A stretch of DNA of 64,000 bases, from positions 124,001 through 188,000 of the forward strand of contig QCMQ01000001.1 in the NCBI GenBank assembly GCA_003213615.1. Direction: 5' to 3'. Position 1 is the stretch's first letter, and every line of letters starts with the position of its first letter. Positions 35,511-44,544 of the stretch are shown here, piece after piece. Made by a program: the position numbers and the translations under genes. Under the pieces are notes generated by a model. That model was not told the DNA's origin and did no database searches. It was given only the letters and a program-made list of their open reading frames with translations. The DNA is from Pelagibacteraceae bacterium AG-422-D23 (GTDB taxonomy: Bacteria; Pseudomonadota; Alphaproteobacteria; Pelagibacterales; Pelagibacteraceae).

Positions 35511-36674
35511 ATGAAACTTGCAAAATCTTTAAATAGGCTTGGAACTGAAAGCGCTTTTTCTGTTTTAGCTGAAGCAAAAAAACTTGAAGCTCAAGGTAAA
35601 CCGATGATTCATTTAGGTCTAGGTCAACCTGATTTCAAAACTCCAAAACATGTGGTTGACGCAGCGAAAAAAGCTCTAGATGATGGACATCACGGATATG
35701 TTCTTTCGAATGGTATTTTAGAGTGTAGACAGGCAGTCACTAGATGGATAAAGAAACGTTATAGTACAGAGGTAGATCCTGAAAGAATTATTATTATGCC
35801 AGGTGGAAAACCAACAATGCATTATGCAATTCAGTGTTTTGGTGAACCAGGAGCAGAGATAATTCATCCAACTCCAGCGTTTCCTATTTATGAGTCAATG
35901 ATTAACTATACTGGTTCTACTGCAGTGCCTTATGATCTAACTGAAGATAAAGATTTAAAGTTTAGTGCAGATAAAATTTTATCTCTAATTACCGATAAAA
36001 CTAGATTATTAATTTTAATAAATCCAAATAATCCTACTGGAAGTTTTGTAGAAAAATCAGAAATAGATAAATTGGCTGAGGGTTTAAAAAAACATCCTCA
36101 TGTTACTATTTTAAGTGATGAAATTTATAGTAGACAAGTTTTTGATAATAAAGAAATGCCAACATTCTTTAATTATCCTGAGTTAAGAGAAAGATTAATA
36201 GTTTTAGAAGGTTGGAGTAAAGCTTACTCAATGACAGGTTGGAGACTTGGTTGGAGTTTTTGGCCGGAAAATTTAGTTGAACATGTAAATAAATTATTAA
36301 TTAATAGTGTATCATGTGTGAATGCTGCTGCTCAGTTTGCAGGTATTGCTGCCCTAGATGGACCCGATGAATCAATTGATGAGATGATGGAAAAGTTCAC
36401 ATTAAGAAGAAAATTAATTCATGAAGGTTTGAATAGTTTACCTGGTGTAGAGTGTAGTTTACCTGGTGGAGCATTTTATGCATTCCCTAAAGTTATTGGA
36501 ACTGGAATGGATGGTAGTGAATTTTGTAAAAGAGCTATGCATGAGGCGGGTGTTGCTATAGTTCCCGGTACAGCTTTTGGAAAAACATGCAAAGATTATG
36601 TAAGATTTAGCTTTGCAGCCTCTCGAGATAACATTTCTAACGCATTGGAAAATATCAAAAAAATGTTAGGCTAG
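35511..36674 (+). CDS. Class I/II PLP aminotransferase
   Basis: A 387-residue fold-type I aminotransferase of the aspartate aminotransferase group. The PLP region shows INPNNPTGSFVEKSEID, LSDEIYSRQVF and the Schiff-base Lys in LEGWSKAYSMTGWRLGW; Arg for the substrate carboxylate is in YVRFSFAASRDNI. It is the first gene of a run that continues into glcDEF, so an amino-acid:glyoxylate aminotransferase making glycine is an attractive role, but this is inference from position. Confidence 0.9.
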   Translation: MKLAKSLNRLGTESAFSVLAEAKKLEAQGKPMIHLGLGQPDFKTPKHVVDAAKKALDDGHHGYVLSNGILECRQAVTRWIKKRYSTEVDPERIIIMPGGKPTMHYAIQCFGEPGAEIIHPTPAFPIYESMINYTGSTAVPYDLTEDKDLKFSADKILSLITDKTRLLILINPNNPTGSFVEKSEIDKLAEGLKKHPHVTILSDEIYSRQVFDNKEMPTFFNYPELRERLIVLEGWSKAYSMTGWRLGWSFWPENLVEHVNKLLINSVSCVNAAAQFAGIAALDGPDESIDEMMEKFTLRRKLIHEGLNSLPGVECSLPGGAFYAFPKVIGTGMDGSEFCKRAMHEAGVAIVPGTAFGKTCKDYVRFSFAASRDNISNALENIKKMLG

Positions 36675-36677
36675 GCT

Positions 36678-38174
36678 ATGTCTGAAATAGCTTTACCAAA
36701 AATTGATAGTTCTATTTTAAATAGAAAAAGTGAAATAGTAAAAAAACTTTCAAAGTTAACCAATATAGAAAATGTATTGAGTGAGGCTGATGAATTGAGA
36801 CCATATGAAACTGATGCTTTATCAGTTTATACGCAAACACCATTAGCAGTAGTACTTCCAGAAAACACAGAAGAAGTAAGCGAGATATTAAAATATTGTC
36901 ATAGTGAAAATATTAAAGTTGTACCAAGAGGTGCAGGCACAGGATTGTCCGGCGGAGCATTACCTCTTCAAGATGCTATTCTTCTTGGTTTAGGAAAATT
37001 TAATAAAATATTAGAAATTGATTACGAAAATAAATGTGTTGTAACTCAGCCAGGAGTTACAAATCTAGGTATTACTCATGCAGTTCAACACAAAGGATTT
37101 TATTATGCGCCAGACCCTTCGAGCCAGTTAGCATGTTCTATAGGTGGAAATGTTGCTGAAAATTCTGGTGGAGTTCATTCATTAAAGTATGGAACGACCA
37201 CAAATAATATTTTAGGTGTACAAATGGTTATGATGGATGGAACTATTTGTAGATTTGGAGGAAAATCTTTTGATCAAGAGGGATATGATCTTATGGGTTT
37301 AATTTGTGGTTCAGAGGGATTATTGGGAGTTGTCACTGAGGTTACAGTTAAAATTTTAAAAACACCAGAAGTAGTAAGAGCTGCTTTGATAGGTTTTCCA
37401 TCTATTAAAGAAGGTGGAGATGCAGCTTCAGAAATTATTTCAAGTGGAATAGTGCCTGCAGGAATGGAAATAATGGATAAAGCTTTAATTGAGGCAACAG
37501 ATAATTTTAGTAAAGCAGGATATCCACGAGACGCAGAATTATTATTAATAGTGGAACTTGATGGTACGGAATCAGAGGTTAATGAGTTAATTAAAAAAGT
37601 AGAGGTAATCTGTAAAAAAAATAATTGCTCTAGTCTTAAACTTAGCAATAGTGAGAAAGAAAGACTTTCATTCTGGGCTGGAAGAAAAGCAGCTTTTCCT
37701 GCATGTGGAGCTATGGCACCTGATTACTATTGTATGGATGGTTCCATTCCAAGAGGCAAGCTTGCTGAAGCATTATTAGAAATAAAAAAATTATCTGAAA
37801 AATATGAACTACCAGTGGCAAATTGTTTTCACGCAGGTGATGGGAATTTACATCCACTTATTATGTTTGATGGAAATGATAAAGAACAACTTAGAAAAAC
37901 TGAAGAGTTTGGTTCGGAAATATTAAAAACATGCGTGAGACTTGGTGGAGTAATTACAGGAGAGCATGGTGTTGGTATAGAAAAGCGAGAACTTATGTGT
38001 GAAATGTTCAATGATAACGACATTCAACAACAATTGAGTATCAAAAAGTCATTAGATGAAAAAAATTTATTAAATCCTGGAAAAGTTTATCCTATACTTA
38101 GAAAATGTGCAGAGGAAGGAAGGGTTCATGTCCACAAAAATAAAGATAAATTCCCAGATCTTCCAAGATTCTAA
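36678..38174 (+). CDS. glcD: Glycolate oxidase FAD subunit GlcD
   Basis: A 498-residue flavoprotein of the GlcD type. The FAD_binding_4 domain contains VVPRGAGTGLSGGALPL (about residues 78-94) and DPSSQLACSIGGNVAENSGG; the C-terminal domain has NCFHAGDGNLHP with metal-binding histidines and GVITGEHGVGIEKR. With GlcE and GlcF it oxidises glycolate to glyoxylate and feeds electrons to the respiratory chain. Glycolate is abundant from phytoplankton. Confidence 0.95.
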   Translation: MSEIALPKIDSSILNRKSEIVKKLSKLTNIENVLSEADELRPYETDALSVYTQTPLAVVLPENTEEVSEILKYCHSENIKVVPRGAGTGLSGGALPLQDAILLGLGKFNKILEIDYENKCVVTQPGVTNLGITHAVQHKGFYYAPDPSSQLACSIGGNVAENSGGVHSLKYGTTTNNILGVQMVMMDGTICRFGGKSFDQEGYDLMGLICGSEGLLGVVTEVTVKILKTPEVVRAALIGFPSIKEGGDAASEIISSGIVPAGMEIMDKALIEATDNFSKAGYPRDAELLLIVELDGTESEVNELIKKVEVICKKNNCSSLKLSNSEKERLSFWAGRKAAFPACGAMAPDYYCMDGSIPRGKLAEALLEIKKLSEKYELPVANCFHAGDGNLHPLIMFDGNDKEQLRKTEEFGSEILKTCVRLGGVITGEHGVGIEKRELMCEMFNDNDIQQQLSIKKSLDEKNLLNPGKVYPILRKCAEEGRVHVHKNKDKFPDLPRF

Positions 38175-39408
38175 TAACATCTATTATCCCAAAGATGAGT
38201 CGGAAGTTTCAGATTTAATTAGGGAACTATATAAACAAGATTCTCCAACAGAAATTATCGGTAACAATTCAAAAAGTTTTATTGGAAATAAAACGCAGTC
38301 AGCTAATACTACGTCTTTATCTAAAATCTCAGGTATTATCGATTATAGACCTGAAGAATTGTATATTAAAGTTAAAGCCTGTACACCAATCAATGAAATC
38401 GAGCAGGTCTTAAGCGAAAATAATCAAGAGCTAGCTTTTGAACCAATAGACTTTGGATATATTAAAGAAGGTAAGTCAAATAAAGGGACAATAGCAGGAT
38501 ACTTATCTTGCAATTATGCAGGTTCACGAAGATTTAAAGTTGGTAGTGTGAGAGATCATGTCCTAGGTTTTAAGGGAGTTAATGGAAAAGGAGATATAAT
38601 TAAATCAGGTGGTACTGTTGTTAAGAACGTTACAGGTTATGATTTATCAAAACTTATAGCTGGTTCGTTTGGTACTCTTGTTGTTTTAACCGAAATTACA
38701 TTAAAGGTGCTACCTAAGAAAGATTCTTCTAAAACTGTAATAATTTATCCTAGTAATTTCGAACAAATTTATGATTTTTTTAATAAACTATCTAGCTCAA
38801 GTAGCGAAATTTCTGGTGCCGTTTTTGTTCCCGAACAATCAAAGGATAAAGATTTTGTTACTAAAAAAAATTCTGTTTTTAAGTTTAATGATCTTAAATC
38901 AAATATTTCATTTATAGCATTTAGAGTTGAAGGTGACAAAATTTCAATTGAAGAAAAAATTAACAATTTAAAAAAAGAACTTAAATTAAGTAATTCAGAT
39001 ATTTCTACTCTTGATGTTTATCAATCAGAACCATTTTGGAAAAAAGTGAATAATTTAGAGGTATTTGAAAAGACTGAGCATAATTTAATACGAATGGTGA
39101 TACCACCTGCAAATGGTTCAAAACTATGCAAACATCTAGAAAACAACCATAACTATTTTGTTGATTGGTGTGGGTCGTTATTCTGGATTGAAGTTAATAG
39201 TAAAAAAGAAGAAAAGATTAAAGACTTAAAAAAAATGGCAAAAGATTTTGGAGGTTATTTGACAGTAATTAAAACTTCATCCGAATATGATTATGGAGAA
39301 GCTATTTTTACTGTTGATAAAGTACGTTTAATGATTTCTGAAAAAGTAAAACAAAGTTTTGATCCTAAAAGGATTTTAAACCCAGGGAAAATGTATAGAG
39401 GAGTTTAA
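38128..39408 (+). CDS. glcE: Glycolate oxidase FAD-binding subunit GlcE
   Basis: About 426 residues, a second FAD_binding_4 protein of the glycolate oxidase complex. I place the start at ATG 38128, which has a good ribosomal binding site AGGAAGG at 38113-38119 inside the glcD end; an upstream GTG at 38107 would add seven residues without a site. Motifs are EIIGNNSKSF, NKGTIAGYLSCNYAGSRRF and VVKNVTGYDLSKLIAGSFGTL. It overlaps glcD by 47 bases and glcF by one base. Confidence 0.93.
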   Translation: MSTKIKINSQIFQDSNNIYYPKDESEVSDLIRELYKQDSPTEIIGNNSKSFIGNKTQSANTTSLSKISGIIDYRPEELYIKVKACTPINEIEQVLSENNQELAFEPIDFGYIKEGKSNKGTIAGYLSCNYAGSRRFKVGSVRDHVLGFKGVNGKGDIIKSGGTVVKNVTGYDLSKLIAGSFGTLVVLTEITLKVLPKKDSSKTVIIYPSNFEQIYDFFNKLSSSSSEISGAVFVPEQSKDKDFVTKKNSVFKFNDLKSNISFIAFRVEGDKISIEEKINNLKKELKLSNSDISTLDVYQSEPFWKKVNNLEVFEKTEHNLIRMVIPPANGSKLCKHLENNHNYFVDWCGSLFWIEVNSKKEEKIKDLKKMAKDFGGYLTVIKTSSEYDYGEAIFTVDKVRLMISEKVKQSFDPKRILNPGKMYRGV

Positions 39409-40697
39409 TGCAAACAAAATTTACAGAAGAACAGCTTAGAGATCCTGACAATTTTTCAAACGAAAAAGTTTTTAAAAAATGTGTGCATTGTGGAATGTGT
39501 AATGCTACTTGCCCTACGCATCAACTTCTAGGTGATGAGTTAGATGGTCCTAGAGGACGTATTTATCTTATTAAAGATATGCTTGAAAATAATAGGAAAC
39601 CTACCGAAAAAGTTGTAAAGCATATCGATCGATGCCTCTCATGTTACAGCTGTATGACTACTTGTCCTGCAGGAGTAAATTACATGCATATAATTGACCA
39701 TGGAAAAAAATATATTGAAAAAAATTATCAAAGATCTTTCTTTGATAAACTAATAAGGTATTTTTTATCTATTACTCTTCCAAATACAAAAGTTTTTCGA
39801 TTATCAAGTTTATTAGTAAAATTATCAAAGCCTTTCAAATTCTTAATGCCATCAAAAATTAAGGATATGATTGAATTAATGCCTACAAATTTTCCTAAAA
39901 AAAGTTTACCAATAAAAGAAGTTTATAAATCCTCCACTAAAAAAAGAATTGCTAGGGTTGCTCTTTTAACAGGATGTGTACAAAAAGAAATATCTCCTCA
40001 AATTAATGAAGCAACAATAAGGTTATTAAACAGACACGGTGTAGAAGTAGTTGTTCCTAAAAAAATTCGTTGTTGTGGATCTTTAAATCATCATCTTGGA
40101 AAAGAGGAGGATGCTCATCAAGATTTTAAAAACAATATAAACACTTGGTATGAGGAGCATCAAAAAGGAAATTTGGATGCAATTTTATCAAATACGTCCG
40201 GTTGTGGAACAACCATGAAAGATTATGGATTTATTTTTCGTGAAGATAAAGAGCTAAGTAAAAAAGCCAAAGTAATATCAGAACTTACAAAAGATATATC
40301 AGAATATATATTCGAAAGTTTGAAACTTGATATTAAAGATAAAGGAAAAAAATATAAAGTAGCATATCACTCTGCGTGTTCAATGCAGCATGGTCAAAAG
40401 GTTCATTCGCAGCCAGTTTCATTACTTGAGAAAACTAATAATGAAATTATGGAAATTCCAGAAGGCCATATATGTTGTGGATCAGCTGGTACTTATAACA
40501 TTTTGCAATCAAAAATTGCAAAACAATTATTAAAGAAAAAAGTAAATAATATTGAAAGCTTAAATCCAGATTTTATCTCTACAGGAAATATTGGTTGTAT
40601 TACCCAAATCGCTCATGGTACTAAAGTTCCAATATTACATACAATTGAAGTTTTAGATTGGTACACTGGAGGACCAAAACCTGAAATTTTAAAATAA
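39408..40697 (+). CDS. glcF: Glycolate oxidase iron-sulfur subunit GlcF
   Basis: A 429-residue protein with two [4Fe-4S] ferredoxin motifs, CVHCGMCNATCPT (about residues 25-37) and CLSCYSCMTTCPAG (about 75-88), followed by two CCG domains (IRCCGSLNHHLG and HICCGSAGTYNI). It passes electrons from the GlcD/GlcE flavins to the quinone pool. The start overlaps the glcE stop (TAATG). Confidence 0.96.
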   Translation: MQTKFTEEQLRDPDNFSNEKVFKKCVHCGMCNATCPTHQLLGDELDGPRGRIYLIKDMLENNRKPTEKVVKHIDRCLSCYSCMTTCPAGVNYMHIIDHGKKYIEKNYQRSFFDKLIRYFLSITLPNTKVFRLSSLLVKLSKPFKFLMPSKIKDMIELMPTNFPKKSLPIKEVYKSSTKKRIARVALLTGCVQKEISPQINEATIRLLNRHGVEVVVPKKIRCCGSLNHHLGKEEDAHQDFKNNINTWYEEHQKGNLDAILSNTSGCGTTMKDYGFIFREDKELSKKAKVISELTKDISEYIFESLKLDIKDKGKKYKVAYHSACSMQHGQKVHSQPVSLLEKTNNEIMEIPEGHICCGSAGTYNILQSKIAKQLLKKKVNNIESLNPDFISTGNIGCITQIAHGTKVPILHTIEVLDWYTGGPKPEILK

Positions 40698-40702
40698 AAA
40701 TT

Positions 40703-41656
40703 ATGAAAAAGGTTTTAATTACAAGACGTTTAATAAGAGAAAGTGAAGACAAAGCATCTAAATTATTTGATGCAAAATTTAATACTAATGATGAACTTTA
40801 TTCACAAAAAAAAATTATTGAAATGAGTGAAGGATTTGACGGTATATTATCATCATTAACTGAAAAATTAGATGCAGAAACAATTAATCAATTACCTGAC
40901 TCTGTAAAAATTATTTCAAATTTTGCAGTTGGATTTGGAAACATTGATTTAGAAGCAGCAAAGAATAGGGGTATAGCAGTAACAAATACACCAGAAGTTT
41001 TGTCAGATGCTACAGCAGAAATCGGAATTTTATTAATTTTAGGAGCGTGCAGAAGAGCTTCCGAAGGAATAGATTCTGCAAAAGAAGGTGGATGGAAATG
41101 GTCTGCTGATTATTTAATTGGAAAACAATTAACAGGTACAAGATTAGGAATTTTAGGTATGGGTCGTATTGGCCAAAAAATTGCAAAAATTGCAAAATCT
41201 TTGGGTATGGTTATTCATTATCATAATCGTTCAAAATTAAGTGAAGATAAAGAGCAAGGTGCAACTTATCATGATAGTATAAAAAGTCTTTTTTCAGTTT
41301 CAGATGTTTTATCAATTTGTTGTCCAGCAACTAAAGAAACCGAGAACCTAATTAATAAAGAGACTGTTGAGTATTTTCCAAAAGGTGCTGTGATAACTAA
41401 CGTTGCTAGAGGCGATATAGTTGATGATGAAGCTTTAATTGATGCCTTGAATAGAAGAAAAATTTATGCAGCAGGATTAGATGTTTATAAAAATGAACCA
41501 AATTTAAATCCTGGCTATTTAAAAATACCAAGTGCTTTCGTTTTACCCCATCTCGGGAGCGCTACAAAAGATACAAGAATTGCAATGGGAAATTTAGCAA
41601 TTGATAATTTAGATGAGTTTTTTAGAACTGGAAATTGTATCAATAAAGTAAATTAA
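40703..41656 (+). CDS. D-2-hydroxyacid dehydrogenase (glyoxylate/hydroxypyruvate reductase-like)
   Basis: A 317-residue NAD(P)-dependent D-2-hydroxyacid dehydrogenase. The Rossmann motif is LGILGMGRIGQKIAKIAKSLG (about residues 147-167); the catalytic Arg is in NVARGDIVDDEAL and the His in LPHLGSATKDTR. Glyoxylate and hydroxypyruvate reductases have this form. Its place behind glcDEF suggests that it handles glyoxylate or hydroxypyruvate made in glycolate use. Confidence 0.92.
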   Translation: MKKVLITRRLIRESEDKASKLFDAKFNTNDELYSQKKIIEMSEGFDGILSSLTEKLDAETINQLPDSVKIISNFAVGFGNIDLEAAKNRGIAVTNTPEVLSDATAEIGILLILGACRRASEGIDSAKEGGWKWSADYLIGKQLTGTRLGILGMGRIGQKIAKIAKSLGMVIHYHNRSKLSEDKEQGATYHDSIKSLFSVSDVLSICCPATKETENLINKETVEYFPKGAVITNVARGDIVDDEALIDALNRRKIYAAGLDVYKNEPNLNPGYLKIPSAFVLPHLGSATKDTRIAMGNLAIDNLDEFFRTGNCINKVN

Positions 41657-41657
41657 A

Positions 41658-42572
41658 ATGTCTAAATCGATAGCTTTTATTGGTGTTGGCAACATGGGTT
41701 GTCCAATGGCTGAAAATTTAATGAAGGCAGGTAAATCTGTAAAAGTTTTTGACGTTTCAAAAAAAATGCTAGATATTGCAAAAGATAAAAATCTTGAAAC
41801 AGTATCGAACTTAGATAACTTAATCACAGCTGATGTTGAAACAGTCATTACCATGCTTCCAGAAGGTAAGCATTCTAAGGAAGTTTATTTAGGAGAAAAT
41901 GGAATAATAAACAAAGTTTCAAAAAATTGTTTACTAATTGATTGTTCAACAATTGATATTCAAACTTCTATTGAAATTGGAAAAAAAGCTTCTGAATTAG
42001 GAATTAAAATGATTGATGCTCCAGTTAGTGGCGGAGTAATGGGAGCCCAAAACGCAACTTTAAATATAATGGTTGGTGGATCAAAAGAAGCATTTGGAAA
42101 AGCCCTTCCTTTATTAAAAATTATGGGAAAAAATATATTTCATGCAGGTGATTTAGGTAGTGGGAATGGTGCCAAAATTTGTAACAATATGGCTTTAGGG
42201 ATTGCAATGATTGCTGCTTCAGAGTCATTAATGTTAGCAAAAAGATTAAATATAGATATCAAAAAAGTTCATGAAATCATGAAAAATGCATCAGGTAACA
42301 GTTGGCCAATTTCTGTTTATCCACCTTTACCAGGTTTGATTGAAGGAACACCCTCAAATAATAATTATAAACCTGGTTTCTCTGCAGGAATGATGAATAA
42401 AGATCTTAAACTTGCAAATGATTGTGCGAAAAGCGTAAATGCAGAAACACCATTGGGAAAAATGGCTTTAGAAATTTATGATCAATTTTGTAAAGAAGGA
42501 AATGATGCTAAAGATTTTTCTGCTATTTCAAAAGTTATAGGTGGTAATGCTTGGGATTATCCAATTGATTAA
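41658..42572 (+). CDS. 3-hydroxyisobutyrate / tartronate semialdehyde reductase-type dehydrogenase
   Basis: A 304-residue beta-hydroxyacid dehydrogenase with the NAD(P) motif AFIGVGNMGCPMAENLMKAG (residues 5-24), the substrate motif DAPVSGGVMGAQNATL (about 119-134), the catalytic Lys in GNGAKICNNM and GFSAGMMNKDLKLA. Valine breakdown (3-hydroxyisobutyrate) and glyoxylate use (tartronate semialdehyde) both employ this family and sequence alone does not settle it; the neighbouring glycolate genes favour the second, while the C-terminal pattern resembles the first. Confidence 0.9.
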   Translation: MSKSIAFIGVGNMGCPMAENLMKAGKSVKVFDVSKKMLDIAKDKNLETVSNLDNLITADVETVITMLPEGKHSKEVYLGENGIINKVSKNCLLIDCSTIDIQTSIEIGKKASELGIKMIDAPVSGGVMGAQNATLNIMVGGSKEAFGKALPLLKIMGKNIFHAGDLGSGNGAKICNNMALGIAMIAASESLMLAKRLNIDIKKVHEIMKNASGNSWPISVYPPLPGLIEGTPSNNNYKPGFSAGMMNKDLKLANDCAKSVNAETPLGKMALEIYDQFCKEGNDAKDFSAISKVIGGNAWDYPID

Positions 42573-42658
42573 ATAAATTTGTTAGTTTGCATTATTAATT
42601 CTACTCTCAATTGAATTTTTTTTTAAATTTGTTCAATATGGGTCATTTTGGCACAGAT

Positions 42659-42724
42659 TTTAGAAAGACTCTAAAGTGAATCTATGTTTAAATTTCTACA
42701 GTTAATTAACTAAGAGGAGAATAA
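42659..42724 (+). promoter_or_regulatory. Leader of first TRAP binding protein: hairpin, palindrome, strong RBS
   Basis: The 152-base gap 42573-42724 has no gene. It contains TTTAGA/TCTAAA (42659-42664, 42670-42675), the perfect palindrome GTTAATTAAC (42701-42710), and a strong ribosomal binding site AGAGGAGA just before the ATG. The palindrome and the purine-rich site are repeated before the second TRAP binding-protein gene. Confidence 0.55.
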
Positions 42725-43882
42725 ATGATTAAAAATAAAAAATCATTGAAGGGTTCTAAAACTCCTTCAAGAAGAAAGTTCTTCAAAGCAGCAGCAGCAA
42801 CTGGTGCGGCGGCGGCTACAGCAGTAGCAATGCCTAATGTTGCTTTTGGTGCTCCATTAACATTAAAAATGCAAGCAGCTTGGCCTTCAGGCGCAAACAT
42901 CTTTTTTGAAATGGCAGGAGACTACGCAAAAATGGTTAGTGACATGTCTGGAGGATCATTAAAAATTGATCTTCAGCCTGTTGGTGCCGTTGTAAAAACT
43001 TCAGAAATTGGACAAGCAGTAAGTTCAGGAGTAGTAGATATGGGTCACTGGGTGACTGCATACTGGTATGGAAAAAATGCTGCAGCTTCACTTTTTGGAA
43101 CTGGTCCTTCATACGGAATGTCATCTCAAGAAGTAATGGGATGGATGGAGTATGGTGGAGGAAGAGCATTATACGAAGAAGCAGTAAAAAGTGTTGGATT
43201 TAATTACACTGGTTTCTTCCATATGCCAATGCCAGCACAACCATTTGGTTGGTTCAAAAAGAACGTAACAAAAGTATCTGATGTAAAAGGTATGAAGTAT
43301 AGAACAGTTGGTCTTGCGACTAACGTTTTAACTGCTATGGGAATGGTCGTAAGACAATTACCAGGTGGTGAGATCCAACCAGCAATGAAAACTGGTTTGA
43401 TTGATGCTGCAGAGTTTAACAACCCAACGTCAGACTCACAGTTTGGAATGCAAGATGTCTCTAAACACTATCACTTAGGAAGTTTCCACCAATCTCAGGA
43501 AATGTTTGAAATTCCTGTGAACACTAAGAGACTAAACAGCCTTTCACCTGCTCATCAAGCTATCTTGAAGAATGCTGCATACGCTGCAAACTCAGATAAC
43601 TACTTTAAAGCTTTAGTTAGATATTCAGCTGACTTAGCTAAGTTAATGAATGAGCATAAGGTAAATGTTTACCAAACTTCTGATGCTATCTTAGCCGAGC
43701 AATTAAAAGGTTGGGATAAAATCATTGGTGAGTTTTCTGGTAAGGATGCTTTCTTTAAGAAGGTAGTAGACTCACAAAAAGCATACGCTAAGAGAACTAT
43801 GAAGTATCTGTTGATGAATCAACCGAACTACAAATTAGCTTATGAAAATGAGTTTGGACCAATTGAGAAAGTTAAAATCTAA
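42725..43882 (+). CDS. TRAP transporter substrate-binding protein, Tat-exported (first cluster)
   Basis: A 385-residue periplasmic binding protein of the DctP/TakP group. The Tat signal is clear: SRRKFFK at residues 15-21, then an Ala-rich helix and a cleavage site near residue 42 (AFGA). The ligand region includes KGMKYRTVGLATNVLTAMG and LPGGEIQPAMKTGLIDAAEF, where the Arg and the E/D-A-A-E motif contact a carboxylate ligand in known structures. Relatives bind 2-oxoacids, lactate or other carboxylates. The gene ends in a strong terminator, so the binding protein is likely made in excess over the permease. Confidence 0.94.
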   Translation: MIKNKKSLKGSKTPSRRKFFKAAAATGAAAATAVAMPNVAFGAPLTLKMQAAWPSGANIFFEMAGDYAKMVSDMSGGSLKIDLQPVGAVVKTSEIGQAVSSGVVDMGHWVTAYWYGKNAAASLFGTGPSYGMSSQEVMGWMEYGGGRALYEEAVKSVGFNYTGFFHMPMPAQPFGWFKKNVTKVSDVKGMKYRTVGLATNVLTAMGMVVRQLPGGEIQPAMKTGLIDAAEFNNPTSDSQFGMQDVSKHYHLGSFHQSQEMFEIPVNTKRLNSLSPAHQAILKNAAYAANSDNYFKALVRYSADLAKLMNEHKVNVYQTSDAILAEQLKGWDKIIGEFSGKDAFFKKVVDSQKAYAKRTMKYLLMNQPNYKLAYENEFGPIEKVKI

Positions 43883-43900
43883 TTAACTTTAGTAAATTCA

Positions 43901-43933
43901 AAAAAAGGGGGTTTAAAAACCCCCTTTTTTTTT
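43901..43933 (+). terminator. Terminator between binding protein and DctQ (first cluster)
   Basis: GGGGG (43907-43911) pairs with CCCCC (43920-43924) across an eight-base loop, flanked by seven A before and nine T after, a textbook rho-independent terminator. Because the permease genes follow on the same strand 20 bases later, it probably lets a fraction of transcripts through. Confidence 0.92.
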
Positions 43934-43953
43934 AGTTTAATTTAATATACTTT

Positions 43954-44544
43954 TTGATGATGGAAACTTTCATTAAATTTGCGGATACACTTAGCACTTC
44001 AATGGGTAAAGCATTTTCTTGGTGTATTGTGATTTTAATGGGTGGAACAGTTTACGAAGTTGTTATGGCTTATGTTTTTAATAAGCCAACTTTATGGAAT
44101 TTTGATTTTAGTATGCAAATGTATGGAGCAATACTAATGATGTCGGGTGCATATTGTTTAGCGACCGAAGCCCATGTAAGAGGTGATGTAATTTATCGAT
44201 TATTTAAACAAAGAACTCAAGCTTGGATAGATTTAGTCCTTTATTTTATCTTCTTTTTTCCAGGCGTCGTTGCTTTAGCTTTTTACGGATATGAATACGC
44301 TGCAATTGCTTGGAAAATAAAAGAGACAAGTTGGAGTAGTCCAGCTCAAATACAAATTTACATGGTTAAATCTATGATACCTGCTGCAGGCACATTGTTA
44401 GTTATTCAGGGAATTGCAGAAGTTTTTAGATCTATTATTTGTATCAAAACAGGACAATGGCCTATGCGAATGGTAGTTGCTGAGGAAACAGAACAAATGC
44501 TGATGAGAACATCACAAGAGGAAGATAAATCAAATGTTATTTAG
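43954..44544 (+). CDS. TRAP transporter small permease DctQ (first cluster)
   Basis: A 196-residue protein with four membrane helices, the DctQ form. Motifs are FDFSMQMYGAILMMSGAYCLATEAHVRGDVIYRLF (the conserved HVRxD around residues 69-73) and SSPAQIQIYMVKSMIPAAGTLLVIQGIAEVFRSI. Two tandem ATG codons at 43954 and 43957 are possible starts. The end overlaps dctM by eleven bases. Confidence 0.93.
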   Translation: MMMETFIKFADTLSTSMGKAFSWCIVILMGGTVYEVVMAYVFNKPTLWNFDFSMQMYGAILMMSGAYCLATEAHVRGDVIYRLFKQRTQAWIDLVLYFIFFFPGVVALAFYGYEYAAIAWKIKETSWSSPAQIQIYMVKSMIPAAGTLLVIQGIAEVFRSIICIKTGQWPMRMVVAEETEQMLMRTSQEEDKSNVI

